Positions 47,301 to 55,493 of a stretch of 64,000 bases of DNA are shown here, piece by piece. Position numbers and translations under genes: made by a program. Each line of letters begins with the position of its first letter. Within the stretch, counting starts at the first letter, position 1. The stretch is from assembly GCF_900156535.1 (NCBI RefSeq), contig NZ_FTNV01000004.1, positions 163,634 through 227,633 of the forward strand. Reading direction: 5' to 3'. Source of the stretch: Roseovarius nanhaiticus. Its GTDB lineage: Bacteria > Pseudomonadota > Alphaproteobacteria > Rhodobacterales > Rhodobacteraceae. The notes below the pieces were generated by a model. The model searched no databases, was not told the DNA's origin, and saw only the letters and a program-made list of their open reading frames with translations.

Positions 47301-50300
47301 TCTGACCCTGAGTCCGGCTGAGGTAATAGAACCGGTCGCCATCCTGCAGCGCCTCCATCTGCGCCTCGAAGATCGCCGTGAAGGTCGAGCCCAGCATACC
47401 GCCGAAGGGCATGATCCGCTCGGCCAGACCGCCAACCCAGAGGTCAATCGAATTCAGACCGTTCGAGTCCGCATCCCACGTTCCGCGGCCAAGAAGGAAG
47501 TCGAAACGCTCCTGATCCGAGACCTCGCCACCGCCAAAGACCAGATCGAACGCTGCGTCCCGCTTGCCGGCCAGCGTGTCCTCGGCAAGGATGCTGGCAT
47601 GGGTACCATAGGCCGCAATGAGGTTGACCACGGTCATCGGCGTCTTGAGGCTGGAGGCCAGCTCGACCCAATTGTCATAGGGCTTCAGCCATGCCGAGCC
47701 GGTCTGTTGAAAGAGCTGTGCGCGCGTATCGTTGAAGGTGGGAATGCCGGTTTCGCGGCCCCGCGCAATGTTGATCGCGGCAAGGTCCAGCGGCAGGCCC
47801 AGCAGGTTGTTGCGCAGGGATGAGACGACGAATTCGTCGATCTGGCTGCCCCGCTCGGTGGTCATGCCAAGGATCACGGCGGCAGATGCCTCATCCGCCG
47901 TCATAGCGCCGTCATTGTCGAAAGCGATTGGATTGAGGAAGGCGGCAATGAGACCCATGTTATCGGTGGTCACTTCACCAGCGCTGTCGACCATGACGCG
48001 CGGCATGTTGTCGGTCAGCATCGAGTGGCCAAAGCGGTAAACCACGTTGGCGAACTCGGCAAAGATCGACGCGTCGATATCGGTCACCGCGTTGAAGACG
48101 AACGGGTCAATGTTCGGGTGGATCTTGCGCCCGAACTCCTCAAAGACGAGGTGCTGATACTGCATCTCGGTCGCAAAGCGGCCGGCCTGGAACAGGCGCT
48201 CGCCATCCCAATTGAGGCCCGCCGGATCGGTGGGAACCTCGGTCACATCGTCGATCAGCCATTCATTGATGAAGTCGAGATCGCCGGACTCGAGAATGAT
48301 GGATTTATGCGACTCCACCTGCCTGTTGTGCTCGGAGTGGAAGATATGGTGGACGGCGGTCAGGCCGATATTCTCGTTGCCGCGCCCATCGCCCGTCACG
48401 AAATGCCGGTCAAGCATCTCGTTATCGTATTTTCCAGCGACACTGACGCTGTCCGACAGGCCCACGGCAGCATCGTCATCGGCGGCCTTGAGCCCGCCGC
48501 TCTGACCGTCAAAGGGATTGGCGGCGTTGGCGATATCGTCGAGGAAGGCGTGGCCGATGCGCACTGCGCCTGCCGTGAACGTGTTGACCGGCGCGGCCAG
48601 ATCGCCCTCGACCACATCATCGTCCGCAGTGTTGGGAATGCCATCGGCGCCAAGGCCAACGACGATCTGCGGCAGGCCGTTCGGGCCGGCGATGAATTGA
48701 CCGTATTGATCCGTGCGCAGCAGCGGAATATTGAGGACATCCCCGTCGGTCAGCTCGATCCCCAGCATGTCGCGCGCTTGTGCCTTGATCTCGGCCCAGG
48801 TGGGCAGGCCGCCATTGGCGCCGTCCAGCAGGTGCCCGGTCGAGACCGGATTGCCGCTGGCATCGAAAGCATATTCGCGCAGGAAGACCTGATGCGAGGC
48901 ATGCGATGTGTAGGTCTGGTTCTGGTCGACGAAGGGCGTCGTCGTGTTCTCGCCTTCGTGCTGGGTGTCGTCCGCCGTGCCCAGAATGCCGTCCGGTCCC
49001 GGCCCCTCGACGGGGGTCGAGCGGGTGACGGCCATGAAGCGCAGATGGGTTGAAAGGTCGTCGCCAAGGGCTTGGCCCGTCACCGGGTCAATGCCGTCGT
49101 TGATTCCATTGGGCCCCATGACAAGTGGATCGTCGGGCTGGAGCGGGATGTAGACCGTGCCGTTATCGCCCTTGGTGATCAGGTCGAGGCCATGGTCAAA
49201 GAATTGACCAAAGAAGGTCATCCACGCATTGAAGGGCGCGGAGATACCATCATCGGGCGCGATGTTCGGCAGGGACGCCATGTCGATATTGTCGATCTCG
49301 ATCTTGTTGCCGTCGGTCGCGCTGAGCGAGACATTGTCGACCAACACCTGCGAGCCGCCGCTCTGCTGCACCTCGATGCGCAGCGTCTGGCCGGCAAGGC
49401 CCGCCGGAACGGGGCCTGTGGCCAGCGAGACATCGGCCCAGCCGCCATCGGCAGGCTCGGGCAGGGCAACCGTCGACAGAACGGTGGTCACACCGCCCGC
49501 ACCGACCGCGACGAGGCGCGCGGTGCCACCGGTCCAGGCCTGATCGCTCCGGTCACCGACGCTGAGGCTGAGATTGTAGCTGGCGCCCGCCGTGATCGTG
49601 CCGTTGTCCTGCGCAAGCGTTGCGCCGCCGGTCAGCCAAGCGACATTGGGGCCGGGATGGCCAGCAGGGTCGGTGACTGTCGCTGCGGGCGCAAAGACGC
49701 CGCCGATACCGCCCGAGACGGTCCAGCCGGTGGGCGCGTCCAGAGTATAGTTGCCCAGCGCGCTCGATACGACGCCCGGCGCGCCATCTGCCATCGACTG
49801 CGCTTCAAAGCTGGCATTCGCAATCGCTTGGGCGACTAGGCCTTCGCCGGGCCGCACGGGGATCGCGTCCTCGCCATAACGTGCATGGAAGGCGGCAAGC
49901 GCCGCATCGCTGGCGAACCACGCCTCGACGGCTGCCGGGTTGGCGATACTCTGGTCATTGACGAGGTTCGAGATGATGCGCGGGTCGGCATCGGCCACGT
50001 TGCCGGTATGCCCGCCATTGACCGAAGGGTCCGAAGGCGCGCCGATGACGCCGTAATCTGTGTTTGTCACAGCCGGTCCGCCCGGCGGTCCGAACGGCAT
50101 CGTATCGCCATCGGCATCATTGCGGAAATTGGGATCTAGCATACGGGGCATCGGCGTATCCGCCGCACCCCATTTTTCTTGGCCAGGGATGAGGTTGTTG
50201 TAGGTGCCGTCTACGGTGCGCAGACCATTTGGCACCAGCGGACTGGAGATCGCCAGAACCGCGCCCGGCGTGCCCTCGGGCACGACATTGCCATCAGCAT

Positions 50301-50403
50301 CGACGTAAATCTCGGTTAAGGGCGTTCCGCTTGCGTGCGCTTCACTGATCTTGACCTGACGCAAGATGAACTCGAGGTCCGCAACGTTGAGTTTAACAGC
50401 CAT
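41356..50403 (-). CDS. Giant secreted RTX protein with two animal-heme-peroxidase domains (MopA-like)
   Basis: About 3015 residues, starting at the ATG at 50403 with GGGGAGA upstream. Peroxidase domain 1 spans about residues 390-1090 and has the family marks FFGQFFDHGLDL, PFVDQNQTY, a distal-His region LTAVHHIFHSEHN (near 685) and the proximal-His motif VVYRFGHSM (near 790). RTX block 1 is at about 1140-1270 and block 2 at about 1700-1800, after an Ig-like stretch. Peroxidase domain 2 spans about 2105-2660 with FGQYFDHGLDF, LTAVHTVWARNHN and AAYRFGHSLIG. A (GGDT)7 linker, a third RTX block (about 2755-2840) and the end LTQDDFQF follow. Bacterial proteins of this plan include the Mn(II)-oxidising peroxidase MopA. 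Secretion by the downstream exporter is likely; the substrate is unproven. Confidence 0.9.
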   Translation of the reverse strand: MAVKLNVADLEFILRQVKISEAHASGTPLTEIYVDADGNVVPEGTPGAVLAISSPLVPNGLRTVDGTYNNLIPGQEKWGAADTPMPRMLDPNFRNDADGDTMPFGPPGGPAVTNTDYGVIGAPSDPSVNGGHTGNVADADPRIISNLVNDQSIANPAAVEAWFASDAALAAFHARYGEDAIPVRPGEGLVAQAIANASFEAQSMADGAPGVVSSALGNYTLDAPTGWTVSGGIGGVFAPAATVTDPAGHPGPNVAWLTGGATLAQDNGTITAGASYNLSLSVGDRSDQAWTGGTARLVAVGAGGVTTVLSTVALPEPADGGWADVSLATGPVPAGLAGQTLRIEVQQSGGSQVLVDNVSLSATDGNKIEIDNIDMASLPNIAPDDGISAPFNAWMTFFGQFFDHGLDLITKGDNGTVYIPLQPDDPLVMGPNGINDGIDPVTGQALGDDLSTHLRFMAVTRSTPVEGPGPDGILGTADDTQHEGENTTTPFVDQNQTYTSHASHQVFLREYAFDASGNPVSTGHLLDGANGGLPTWAEIKAQARDMLGIELTDGDVLNIPLLRTDQYGQFIAGPNGLPQIVVGLGADGIPNTADDDVVEGDLAAPVNTFTAGAVRIGHAFLDDIANAANPFDGQSGGLKAADDDAAVGLSDSVSVAGKYDNEMLDRHFVTGDGRGNENIGLTAVHHIFHSEHNRQVESHKSIILESGDLDFINEWLIDDVTEVPTDPAGLNWDGERLFQAGRFATEMQYQHLVFEEFGRKIHPNIDPFVFNAVTDIDASIFAEFANVVYRFGHSMLTDNMPRVMVDSAGEVTTDNMGLIAAFLNPIAFDNDGAMTADEASAAVILGMTTERGSQIDEFVVSSLRNNLLGLPLDLAAINIARGRETGIPTFNDTRAQLFQQTGSAWLKPYDNWVELASSLKTPMTVVNLIAAYGTHASILAEDTLAGKRDAAFDLVFGGGEVSDQERFDFLLGRGTWDADSNGLNSIDLWVGGLAERIMPFGGMLGSTFTAIFEAQMEALQDGDRFYYLSRTQGQNFLNELEENSFSKMLLANTSLSDPGPDGIRGTSDDIITHHIGVDSFALYDYVLEINQANQLIDDPVGNDPVLEALGMGKVVRDDPTTSEVETNYLRFSGGEHVVVGGTSGNDTIITSDGDDGIWGDDGDDYIESGYGVDLVNGGGGNDIILDAGDEGDFLKGEDGDDVISTANGFDVVMGGGGKDVVFLGADASDVFGGEGDDFILGGDGADFLMGNEGNDWMEAGPGFDTTAGDNSELFFNSKIKGHDVMFAGSDEHDFDAESGDDIMVQGASVMRNEGMFGFDWVSFQGMQNDAYADMRIKIFTTDEQDILRNRFDKVEALSGWDKNDTLIGDDRVAPGTGEGAEAEFANDGLDQAGIDRIDGLADLVSIVDGDEFWESGNIILGGGGSDLITGNGGDDIIDGDRWLNVRIRITNDANAENSADNEIATVTTLKHIFSEADGVDPAWVGKSLFELLIAREIVPGQMHIQREILDAGMGDDVDVAVFNDNRDQYTITDLGNGVLQVEHTGFGTNPDILIDDGLDTLHNIEVLRFADGDIFAPQPATGVPVINDPTPTNGQVSPVEGQLLTVDTSGIADANGLGTFNYQWQYLDGAVWTDIPGANDATFTPNDPNIIQQLFGDISEIGRQLRVEVSFVDGGGTLETVISEPTLAVTENTGVTLNGSAFVNNTLNGGPGNDVLTGVSPFFGFLGGNDTLNGNGGDDILSGQGGNDVLNGGTGFDQLDGGGGNDVLNGGADNDLIIAGGGTDTIIQGSTDGRDMVDGGAGTDTYRLEGTAEAESFTIYAMSGGQNAGLAASLGTVIQGTTEIVITRTVGTTTTIVAELDNIEEIIVDTLAVSANDGNGTPNGGPVGGDTVNIVGDFTPTSLNFSTITINGTSGDDTVDISALTSAHRIVFRGEGGNDTIVGTLRPQDVIDLPGQGDPVVTNGANGMVTVSRGGASVTFDGSSGMPAILDDDVPTGAFSLSASDIAGLKNLVNGRPAFEGDDDTEGAAGVRTLSGEGNNEASPLYGTADQPFIRLTEARYGEADENGNRKVNPIFDGLDPRTLSNTLGAQDETVAKNAMNASTLFMAFGQYFDHGLDFLPKSPAFGTIDIGGPGAERSPTSDNPTDLTRGEVAYVDADGIPQHRNMTSPFVDQNQAYGSNELVGQFLRESDGANGSGMRLLGGEADPSDPAFSLLPTLRELIMHHWEAETVFVDDGLLGGMGTLQDLMPGLVDDATGEIDGDMVAALAGDFLGSGQPLLLDTNRYIDLLDHRVAGDGRANENFALTAVHTVWARNHNFHVENLLAQGYEGSAEEVFQAAKMLNESDYQRVVFQEFADKLLGGLRSPDGDFDDHGWDGYNPDADASISHEFAAAAYRFGHSLIGETMQVKGPNGTMMEVPLFDAFLNPTNDPDVFTGPLPQGYVPAPGYAQHGVASIIGGTAVQQAEEVDLKVVDAVRSDLVRINADLFAFNVARSWDVGLGTMNQIRAGLAASTNPYVAQAVALAGDLSPYTSWEDYQARNDVSAELMAQLMAAYPDLILDTQEKIDAFVAANPDITLVPGADGAMIVKGIDRVDVWVGGLGEKHINGGMVGQTFWVVLHEQLDRLQEGDRFYYLDRFENFDFYENFGEDTTFAEIVARTTSLTDLDADIFDATDEVAEENGDDNGAGDDDDAGADDGADDHGGDTGGDTGGDTGGDTGGDTGGDTGGDTGGNPTTPPPLAAGGAILGTAAADALFGTDASDNILGLAGRDMIFGGDGDDNVLAGAGRDMVFGDGGNDRLFGEGGDDFIEGGAGDDLVSGGAGDDVFAATAGDGNDVYYGDDIGGGMGNDTLDMSRIIEDITVDLGTGSGGRGQASSAASGTDVLWSVENFIGGAGDDMITASSAQNEMDGGAGNDTYRFLSAQDADGDTIGSFQPGDKIDLSQIDANGAGAGNGSFTLVSDAFSGSGQLMVTHQTGADGDMTLIQGTVNDAAAPDFTLAIRGRHDLTQDDFQF
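42211..42294 (-). repeat. Seven 12-bp tandem repeats encoding a GGDT linker
   Basis: Seven exact-length units, each encoding Gly-Gly-Asp-Thr, join the second peroxidase domain to the last RTX block of the giant protein. The acidic, flexible linker may vary in copy number between strains by slippage. Confidence 0.85.
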
Positions 50404-50618
50404 GACATATCTCCCCAGATGACCCAAAGCAGCAAAGCTCGGGCGCAGTTTTGAATTAAAATTATGATTTTTAGTTGCCCCCGATCCCCGCGGCAGCGCG
50501 GGAAGTGGTTGGGGTCAACATTGTCCCAAGTATTGCACCCATTTTCCCACCACCGCGTATCTGGCGCCACGGGCATAGGTCGTGTGTGTGGCCTGCACCA
50601 AAGTCAGGGAGGAATTTC

Positions 50619-50656
50619 GACCATTGGTCCCTGCCGAGATCAGACCATGGTCTGAT
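50619..50656. promoter_or_regulatory. Paired dyads in the divergent promoter of the giant RTX gene and kinase gene
   Basis: Within the 394-bp gap at 50404-50797 lies a perfect 18-bp palindrome (ATCAGACCATGGTCTGAT, 50639-50656) and, about 23 bp upstream, a near-palindrome GACCATTGGTC (50619-50629) sharing the GACCAT core. Two related dyads in tandem fit a dimeric regulator, for example the LuxR-type protein at 52218. The rest of the gap is AT-rich near both starts, and no gene is present. Confidence 0.5.
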
Positions 50657-50797
50657 GCGGCCCCGCCGATCTACTGCGCGTTTGCATTAATATTTGTTAA
50701 AAAGTCTTAAGATTGGTTAGGGTCGCCTTAAGTTGACGCAAGGTCAGACCGACCCAGCAGATCAACCTATGGGTTAGCGGTTGGACCGGGAGTCGAA

Positions 50798-52162
50798 ATG
50801 GATCCGAACGAGAAGAGCTCCGCAACCGAATCGGGCGATTCGCGAATCGTGCGGCCCAGACGGTTCGTGGTACGCCCCAGCCCTCTCGCCGCCGTCTTCA
50901 CCTGCGCCGTTATTATCGTGATGCTCGGCCTCGGGTTTTTCATCATAGACAAATACCGCTCACTTCAGCTGCAATCTCACGGCAAAGTGGGAAGCGTCTA
51001 TGTGGACAACCTGCTGGCCCCCTACGCGCTATCGCTCAAGAATGGCGTGCCCGAGACAACATCGGGCATCAACCATGTGTTTCGCAGCCTCAATCAGGAG
51101 AATTCACGGCTCGTTCTGCGCATCTGGCAGTTGGATGGCACCTTGTCATTCTCGACATTTCCCAATGACAACGCAGATCATCACGATGCCGAAGATCTGG
51201 CTACGGCCCTGAACGGAAATTTCGTGGTCAAGCTGGAGACAGAAGGCGCTGTCGATCCCGATCTTCCGATAGCGTACCCTTTTTTCGAGGTCTACGCGCC
51301 AATTCACGACCCCTACACCGGTGAGATGGTGGCGATCGGAGAGCTCTACGAGAGCGCAGAGGAGATCCTGCGCGATCGTACGATGGTAGAGATGACGATT
51401 TGGGCGGCGCTCGGCCTTGCGACGATGGGCGTATTGGCGATGCTTGCCCTCAGCTTCAGCCAGAGCGCGCAGCTGCAGGACCGCCTGGAAGCAGAGCGCA
51501 AGATGACCGACCTGAACGAACGGCTGCGCCGAGAGGCGGATCAGGCGCGCTTGGATGCGGCGCAGGCAAATGAACAGGTGCTGAACCTTATAGGGGCCGA
51601 ATTGCACGATGGGCCCGTGCAACTGCTTGGGCTGATTTCACTAATGGAAAGCCGCGAGGAGGCGCCTAAACTTGCTGATGGAACGAGCGTTCGAGAATTG
51701 ACCGACCGGGTCATGACCGAACTGCGCGCGATGTCGGCCGGCCTGATCTTGCCGGAACTGGACGGGCTGGATGCGGCAGCCGTTGTCACACTTGCCGTCA
51801 AACGCCATCAGGCACTGACTGGGGAGCCTGTCGATCTGGATATGAAGATGCCGGATCTTGCGCTCGATGCGCCGCGCAAGGTATGCCTCTATCGGGTGGT
51901 ACAGGAGGGGCTGACAAATGCCACGCGCCATGGCGGTGGAACGGTGCCGAAGGTAAGTATCGAGCCGGGCGAAAGCCATCTGGACATTGTCATCCACAGC
52001 GGCCCGTCGAGCGAAGCGGGTGCCGCCCCCAACACCTCCACTTGGAAATTGGGGCTGCACGGCATGCGCCGCCGCCTCGAGGCATTTGGTGGCCAGCTTC
52101 TGCTCCAAAATGAAGCGGACGAAACCAACTTGCGCGTCAGGTTGCCTATAGACTTAGCCTGA
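50798..52162 (+). CDS. Sensor histidine kinase, NarX/DegS (HisKA_3) type
   Basis: A 454-residue protein starting at the ATG at 50798 after GGGAG. Helix one spans about 30-50 and helix two about 199-220, with a 150-residue periplasmic sensor domain between. A coiled coil leads to the phospho-acceptor H270 in IGAELHDGPVQLLGL, which is the HisKA_3 motif, and the ATPase domain has VVQEGLTNATRHGG and GLHGMRRRLEAFGG. The G1 region is weak (IVIHSGPSSEAG instead of a clear DNG), which is worth noting. It likely phosphorylates the LuxR-type regulator encoded convergently at 52218. Confidence 0.9.
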   Translation: MDPNEKSSATESGDSRIVRPRRFVVRPSPLAAVFTCAVIIVMLGLGFFIIDKYRSLQLQSHGKVGSVYVDNLLAPYALSLKNGVPETTSGINHVFRSLNQENSRLVLRIWQLDGTLSFSTFPNDNADHHDAEDLATALNGNFVVKLETEGAVDPDLPIAYPFFEVYAPIHDPYTGEMVAIGELYESAEEILRDRTMVEMTIWAALGLATMGVLAMLALSFSQSAQLQDRLEAERKMTDLNERLRREADQARLDAAQANEQVLNLIGAELHDGPVQLLGLISLMESREEAPKLADGTSVRELTDRVMTELRAMSAGLILPELDGLDAAAVVTLAVKRHQALTGEPVDLDMKMPDLALDAPRKVCLYRVVQEGLTNATRHGGGTVPKVSIEPGESHLDIVIHSGPSSEAGAAPNTSTWKLGLHGMRRRLEAFGGQLLLQNEADETNLRVRLPIDLA

Positions 52163-52217
52163 AAAAAGTCCCCGTAATCTTATTCAGAGGTAAAGCGGTA
52201 TTGGCTCGACACCTATT

Positions 52218-52904
52218 TTAATGGCGTTGCACGTTCGTTCCCGCACCCGTCAGTCCACCGCTGCTGGCCAGTTCCTGCGCGGCCAGGACGACTTCGACCC
52301 GATTGCGCACATCAAGCTTTTGCATCAGCACGGTCATATAGTGCTTCACTGTCTTTTCGCTGAGCGACAGCGACAGAGCGATTTCCTTGTTGGTACATCC
52401 CTGAAGAAGGAAGCGTAGGACGTCCTCTTCCCGGCTGCTGAAACGGACCGCTGGCACAGTGCGCGCCCGTGCATTCACCTGCAGGCCCGCCACCACGTTC
52501 GCAGCGACACGCGGCGACATATAGGTTTCACCCTTGTGGACTTGCCTGATCGCGTCGGTCAACTCATCCAGCGTGCTGCCTTTGAGCACGTAGCCCAGAA
52601 CCCCGGCCTCGAGTGTTGCGATTGCGGTGTCTATATTGCCGGACGCAGTGAACGCGACAAGCCTGGTCGTCTTGTGGTCATTGACCACGGTCGTAATCGC
52701 CTCGAGAACACGCCCGGGCATGTTCAGATCAATCACCATGATGTCAGGCTTCATCGACCTTGCGATGTCGACCACGTCATTGGCACATGATCCAACGCTC
52801 ACGACTTGAAATTCATCGTTTGATGAAAAGAGCTGACAGATACCCGAAAGCAATACCGGATGATCGTCAACGAAGGCAATTTTGACAGGCTTTACGCACT
52901 CCAT
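52218..52904 (-). CDS. LuxR/NarL-family response regulator
   Basis: A 228-residue protein starting at the ATG at 52904 (MECVKPVKIAFVDDH). The receiver has D13-D14, the phosphorylated D59 in MVIDLNMPG and a lysine in YVLKGST. The C-terminal domain (about residues 160-225) is a LuxR helix-turn-helix: FSSREEDVLRFLLQG, TNKEIALSLSLSEKTVKHYM. It pairs with the HisKA_3 kinase, whose gene converges on it across 55 bp. The pair probably controls the adjacent type I secretion operon, an inference from position only. Confidence 0.93.
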   Translation of the reverse strand: MECVKPVKIAFVDDHPVLLSGICQLFSSNDEFQVVSVGSCANDVVDIARSMKPDIMVIDLNMPGRVLEAITTVVNDHKTTRLVAFTASGNIDTAIATLEAGVLGYVLKGSTLDELTDAIRQVHKGETYMSPRVAANVVAGLQVNARARTVPAVRFSSREEDVLRFLLQGCTNKEIALSLSLSEKTVKHYMTVLMQKLDVRNRVEVVLAAQELASSGGLTGAGTNVQRH

Positions 52905-53883
52905 ACAGATGCCTTTAAAAATAAAAAATGCTAAATCTTTACGTGCTCGCAGGACAACAATCTGCAGACCCCCTAGCATATCACCATCGCACCAGCGGAT
53001 CAATGCCGATTCACAATTTCACTATTGACACATTAAAACAAGCCCTTGGCGCGAATCTGCGTTTCCATTGACCCAGCCGAGTCGACCCCTGAGATTAAGC
53101 CGACATACGCGAACTTTGAGTTTCACCAGTGTCGCGAGGGACTACCTGTGCGGCGCAAGAATCAAGAGAGCGATTAGCAACCCGTGGATGATGGGCGATC
53201 GGCGCAATGTGTGCTGGCATTATTGATGGCTTGCACCATCAGAATGCGCTGCCTGCTATTGCACACTTCTGCTTCTATTTCGCTTCCGGCGTGCGTAGCC
53301 GTTAACGCGCCAATACGACAAGCTTAAGCCCGTCTATGTTTTTGCCTTAGAAAGCCAGGTCATTTCTGGAATCGAAATCGATAGGTTTTCGTGAAATCTA
53401 TGAGTGTTAACGTGGCTGTCTGACGCTTTGAGAAGCGTATTTCATCCGAAGCCCAGTACATGGTTCGTCACCGGCGGATCGTATGACAGAAGTCATGGAA
53501 TAACAGGATATTGGCGTTGGTATGATCGCCACGGCTGAGCCGGTGCAACTACCCGTAATGAGCCATCGTTGATAATGAAGCTTGGAGGCATGCGTTCAAA
53601 AAAGGCGCAAGGCGATCATTCGATCATCCGGAATGCCAACCTTCGACTTGGAGATCTTTGCTGAATGCCGAAGGCGCATAGCTGGCAATTTCTTTTTTCC
53701 GGTAGTTGGTTGCGCGACGATTCAAGATGCTCATCAAACCAACCGCTAGGATACGGCACGTGGGCCCCGCACGGTTTTGCGCCATAACAACGCCGCAGTG
53801 AAGAATTTGGCGCCGACTTTCTTAAGTGGCCGCCCTGACATTCATTAAGTTATGAAAATCAAGTGCGGCGTCCGTCATGATGC
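52905..53883. other. Gene-free interval of about 1 kb
   Basis: All frames are short and show no known domain. The DNA is less GC-rich than the flanks and has frequent stops on both strands. It separates the secretion/regulator block from a region of small accessory units. It could be decayed coding DNA or an old insertion boundary; I saw no terminal repeats or transposase remnants. Confidence 0.5.
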
Positions 53884-54801
53884 CTACTTGAAGCCGGACT
53901 TGACACTTCCGAGGCCTGAAGCGGTGGCGTGGATCGCGTCAATGATGCGGATGACCCGAGCGGGGAGCACGCGGCCGCGGCGAAACACAATCCATAGGTC
54001 GTGGTGGCAACGCATCGGAAGCTCCACGATGCGAATACTGTCTTTTTCGGCGAAGGCTTCGACGCCACTTCTTGGAAGGAGCGTGTAGCCGATGCCGCTG
54101 GCGACAGGCGCGGGGATCTGGCTGATCTGATTTATGAAGGTCCGAACCCGCAATCGCTCCGCGCCCTTGAAGGTCTCGGAAAAGTTCAGCGAGAAGAGCT
54201 CGTCTGCGTAGGTGAACCCATCGGGGTGTGCGACGAAACCCAGATCATCCAAGGCCTGCAGGTCGGTGGGTGAGGTCGCGTTGCCTGCTGGTAAGACGAG
54301 GCAAAGTTCTTCTTGCCCAAGATGCCGCGCGTCCAGACGCGGGTGATCCGGCTTTTGGTCCGCGATGCCAAGGTCGAACCGCCCCTCCACTACTCCGGTA
54401 ACAACCTTGTCTTGCGGAGCCGCCTCAAGGTGAACGGTCAGGTCGGGTGATGATCGCATCAGTGAGAAAAGATGAGGGTACAGCAGCATGGCGAAACTCC
54501 CGGAACAGGCAACGCCAACCTCTCCGACAGTGGGATCATCCGACTGGATTGCGTGGAGAAGGGCCTTTTCCTCGGCGCGCCTGGACTGACCAACCGACAG
54601 CACAGCCTCCCCTGCGGCCGTAAGAGTGAAGGTCTTGCCGTGGCGCGAGATCAGCGGCTGGCCAACCTGGCCCTCAAGCTTGCGCAGGTGTTGCGATACG
54701 CCGGGCTGAGTCATCGCCAGTTTCGCCGCAGTGCGGGTGAAATGGCCGGTTTCAGCCAGCGTCGTGAAGGTTTCCAACCATTGGGCATTCAACAGATTCA
54801 T
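53884..54801 (-). CDS. LysR-family transcriptional regulator
   Basis: A 305-residue protein with an N-terminal helix-turn-helix (residues about 5-63: FTTLAETGHFTRTAAKLAMT and PGVSQHLRKLEGQVG) and a ligand-binding domain (about 90-295). It is divergent from the VOC-family gene at 54896 and very likely regulates it and the following oxidoreductase. The ligand is unknown. Confidence 0.93.
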   Translation of the reverse strand: MNLLNAQWLETFTTLAETGHFTRTAAKLAMTQPGVSQHLRKLEGQVGQPLISRHGKTFTLTAAGEAVLSVGQSRRAEEKALLHAIQSDDPTVGEVGVACSGSFAMLLYPHLFSLMRSSPDLTVHLEAAPQDKVVTGVVEGRFDLGIADQKPDHPRLDARHLGQEELCLVLPAGNATSPTDLQALDDLGFVAHPDGFTYADELFSLNFSETFKGAERLRVRTFINQISQIPAPVASGIGYTLLPRSGVEAFAEKDSIRIVELPMRCHHDLWIVFRRGRVLPARVIRIIDAIHATASGLGSVKSGFK

Positions 54802-54818
54802 TAGATTTTGTTATCTTT

Positions 54819-54830
54819 ATTTGTACAAAT
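54819..54830. promoter_or_regulatory. Candidate LysR operator
   Basis: The perfect 12-bp palindrome ATTTGTACAAAT lies in the 94-bp gap between the LysR gene and the VOC gene. Its T-rich, interrupted dyad fits a LysR-type site, and it is the only clear dyad in the gap. Confidence 0.45.
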
Positions 54831-54895
54831 CATTATTTTTATTAACAGAAACGATCGCCTATGTCTCGTGTCAGTAGAAACAAAAGGATCACATC

Positions 54896-55393
54896 ATGCT
54901 GCCGACACCGCGCACATTTTCGCACATCGGATTATCGGTCCCGGACCTGGACGCCGCCGTGAAATTTTACACCGAAATTCTGGGGTTCTACACCATCATG
55001 GAGCCGACAGAGATCGTCGAGGACGACAGCGACATCGGTCAGATGTGCTCAGACGTGTTTGGCGTAGGTTGGACGCGGCTGCGCATTGCGCACCTGGCGA
55101 CTGCCGACCGGATCGGGTTTGAGCTATTTGAATTCGACGGCAACACGGCCCCACAGGACAATCTGCCCTTCCGCCAGCACGGTACGTTCCATTTCGCAAT
55201 CCAAGATCCCGATCTCGAAGGTCTGCTGGCAAGAATCGTCGCCGCGGGCGGCAAGCAGCGCATGCCAGTGCGCGAATATTTTCCCGACGAGAAGCCTTAT
55301 CGGATGGTCTATGTTGAAGACCCGTTCGGCATCGTGTTCGAGCTTTACAGCCACAGCTACGAGCTGACCTATTCAGCTGGTGCCTACACCTGA
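54896..55393 (+). CDS. VOC-family (glyoxalase/dioxygenase superfamily) protein
   Basis: A 165-residue protein with the VOC fold: TFSHIGLSVPDLDAAVKFYT (residues 7-26, metal-ligand candidate H10), FRQHGTFHFAIQD in the second module and GIVFELYSHS near the end, where E is a typical metal ligand. The family includes lyases, dioxygenases and resistance proteins; the exact reaction is not clear. Divergent from LysR and followed after 100 bp by an MDR-type reductase. Confidence 0.85.
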   Translation: MLPTPRTFSHIGLSVPDLDAAVKFYTEILGFYTIMEPTEIVEDDSDIGQMCSDVFGVGWTRLRIAHLATADRIGFELFEFDGNTAPQDNLPFRQHGTFHFAIQDPDLEGLLARIVAAGGKQRMPVREYFPDEKPYRMVYVEDPFGIVFELYSHSYELTYSAGAYT

Positions 55394-55493
55394 CCCGTTC
55401 AGCCTTACCAAACGTTAAGCGCGGCGTGCCTCTCTTGTTCAGTGGCGGTTAGATCCACACGTAAAAGTCGACACTCAATAAATTGGAAATCTT

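Noticed and set aside
44059..47823. A 1254-codon open frame on the plus strand
   Set aside because: It is antisense to the giant RTX-peroxidase gene. RTX codon bias in GC-rich DNA keeps the opposite frame open; the translation has no domain.
50687..50710. Three TTAA at 10-bp spacing before the kinase gene, resembling CtrA sites
   Set aside because: The spacing is N6, not the N7 needed for a CtrA full site.
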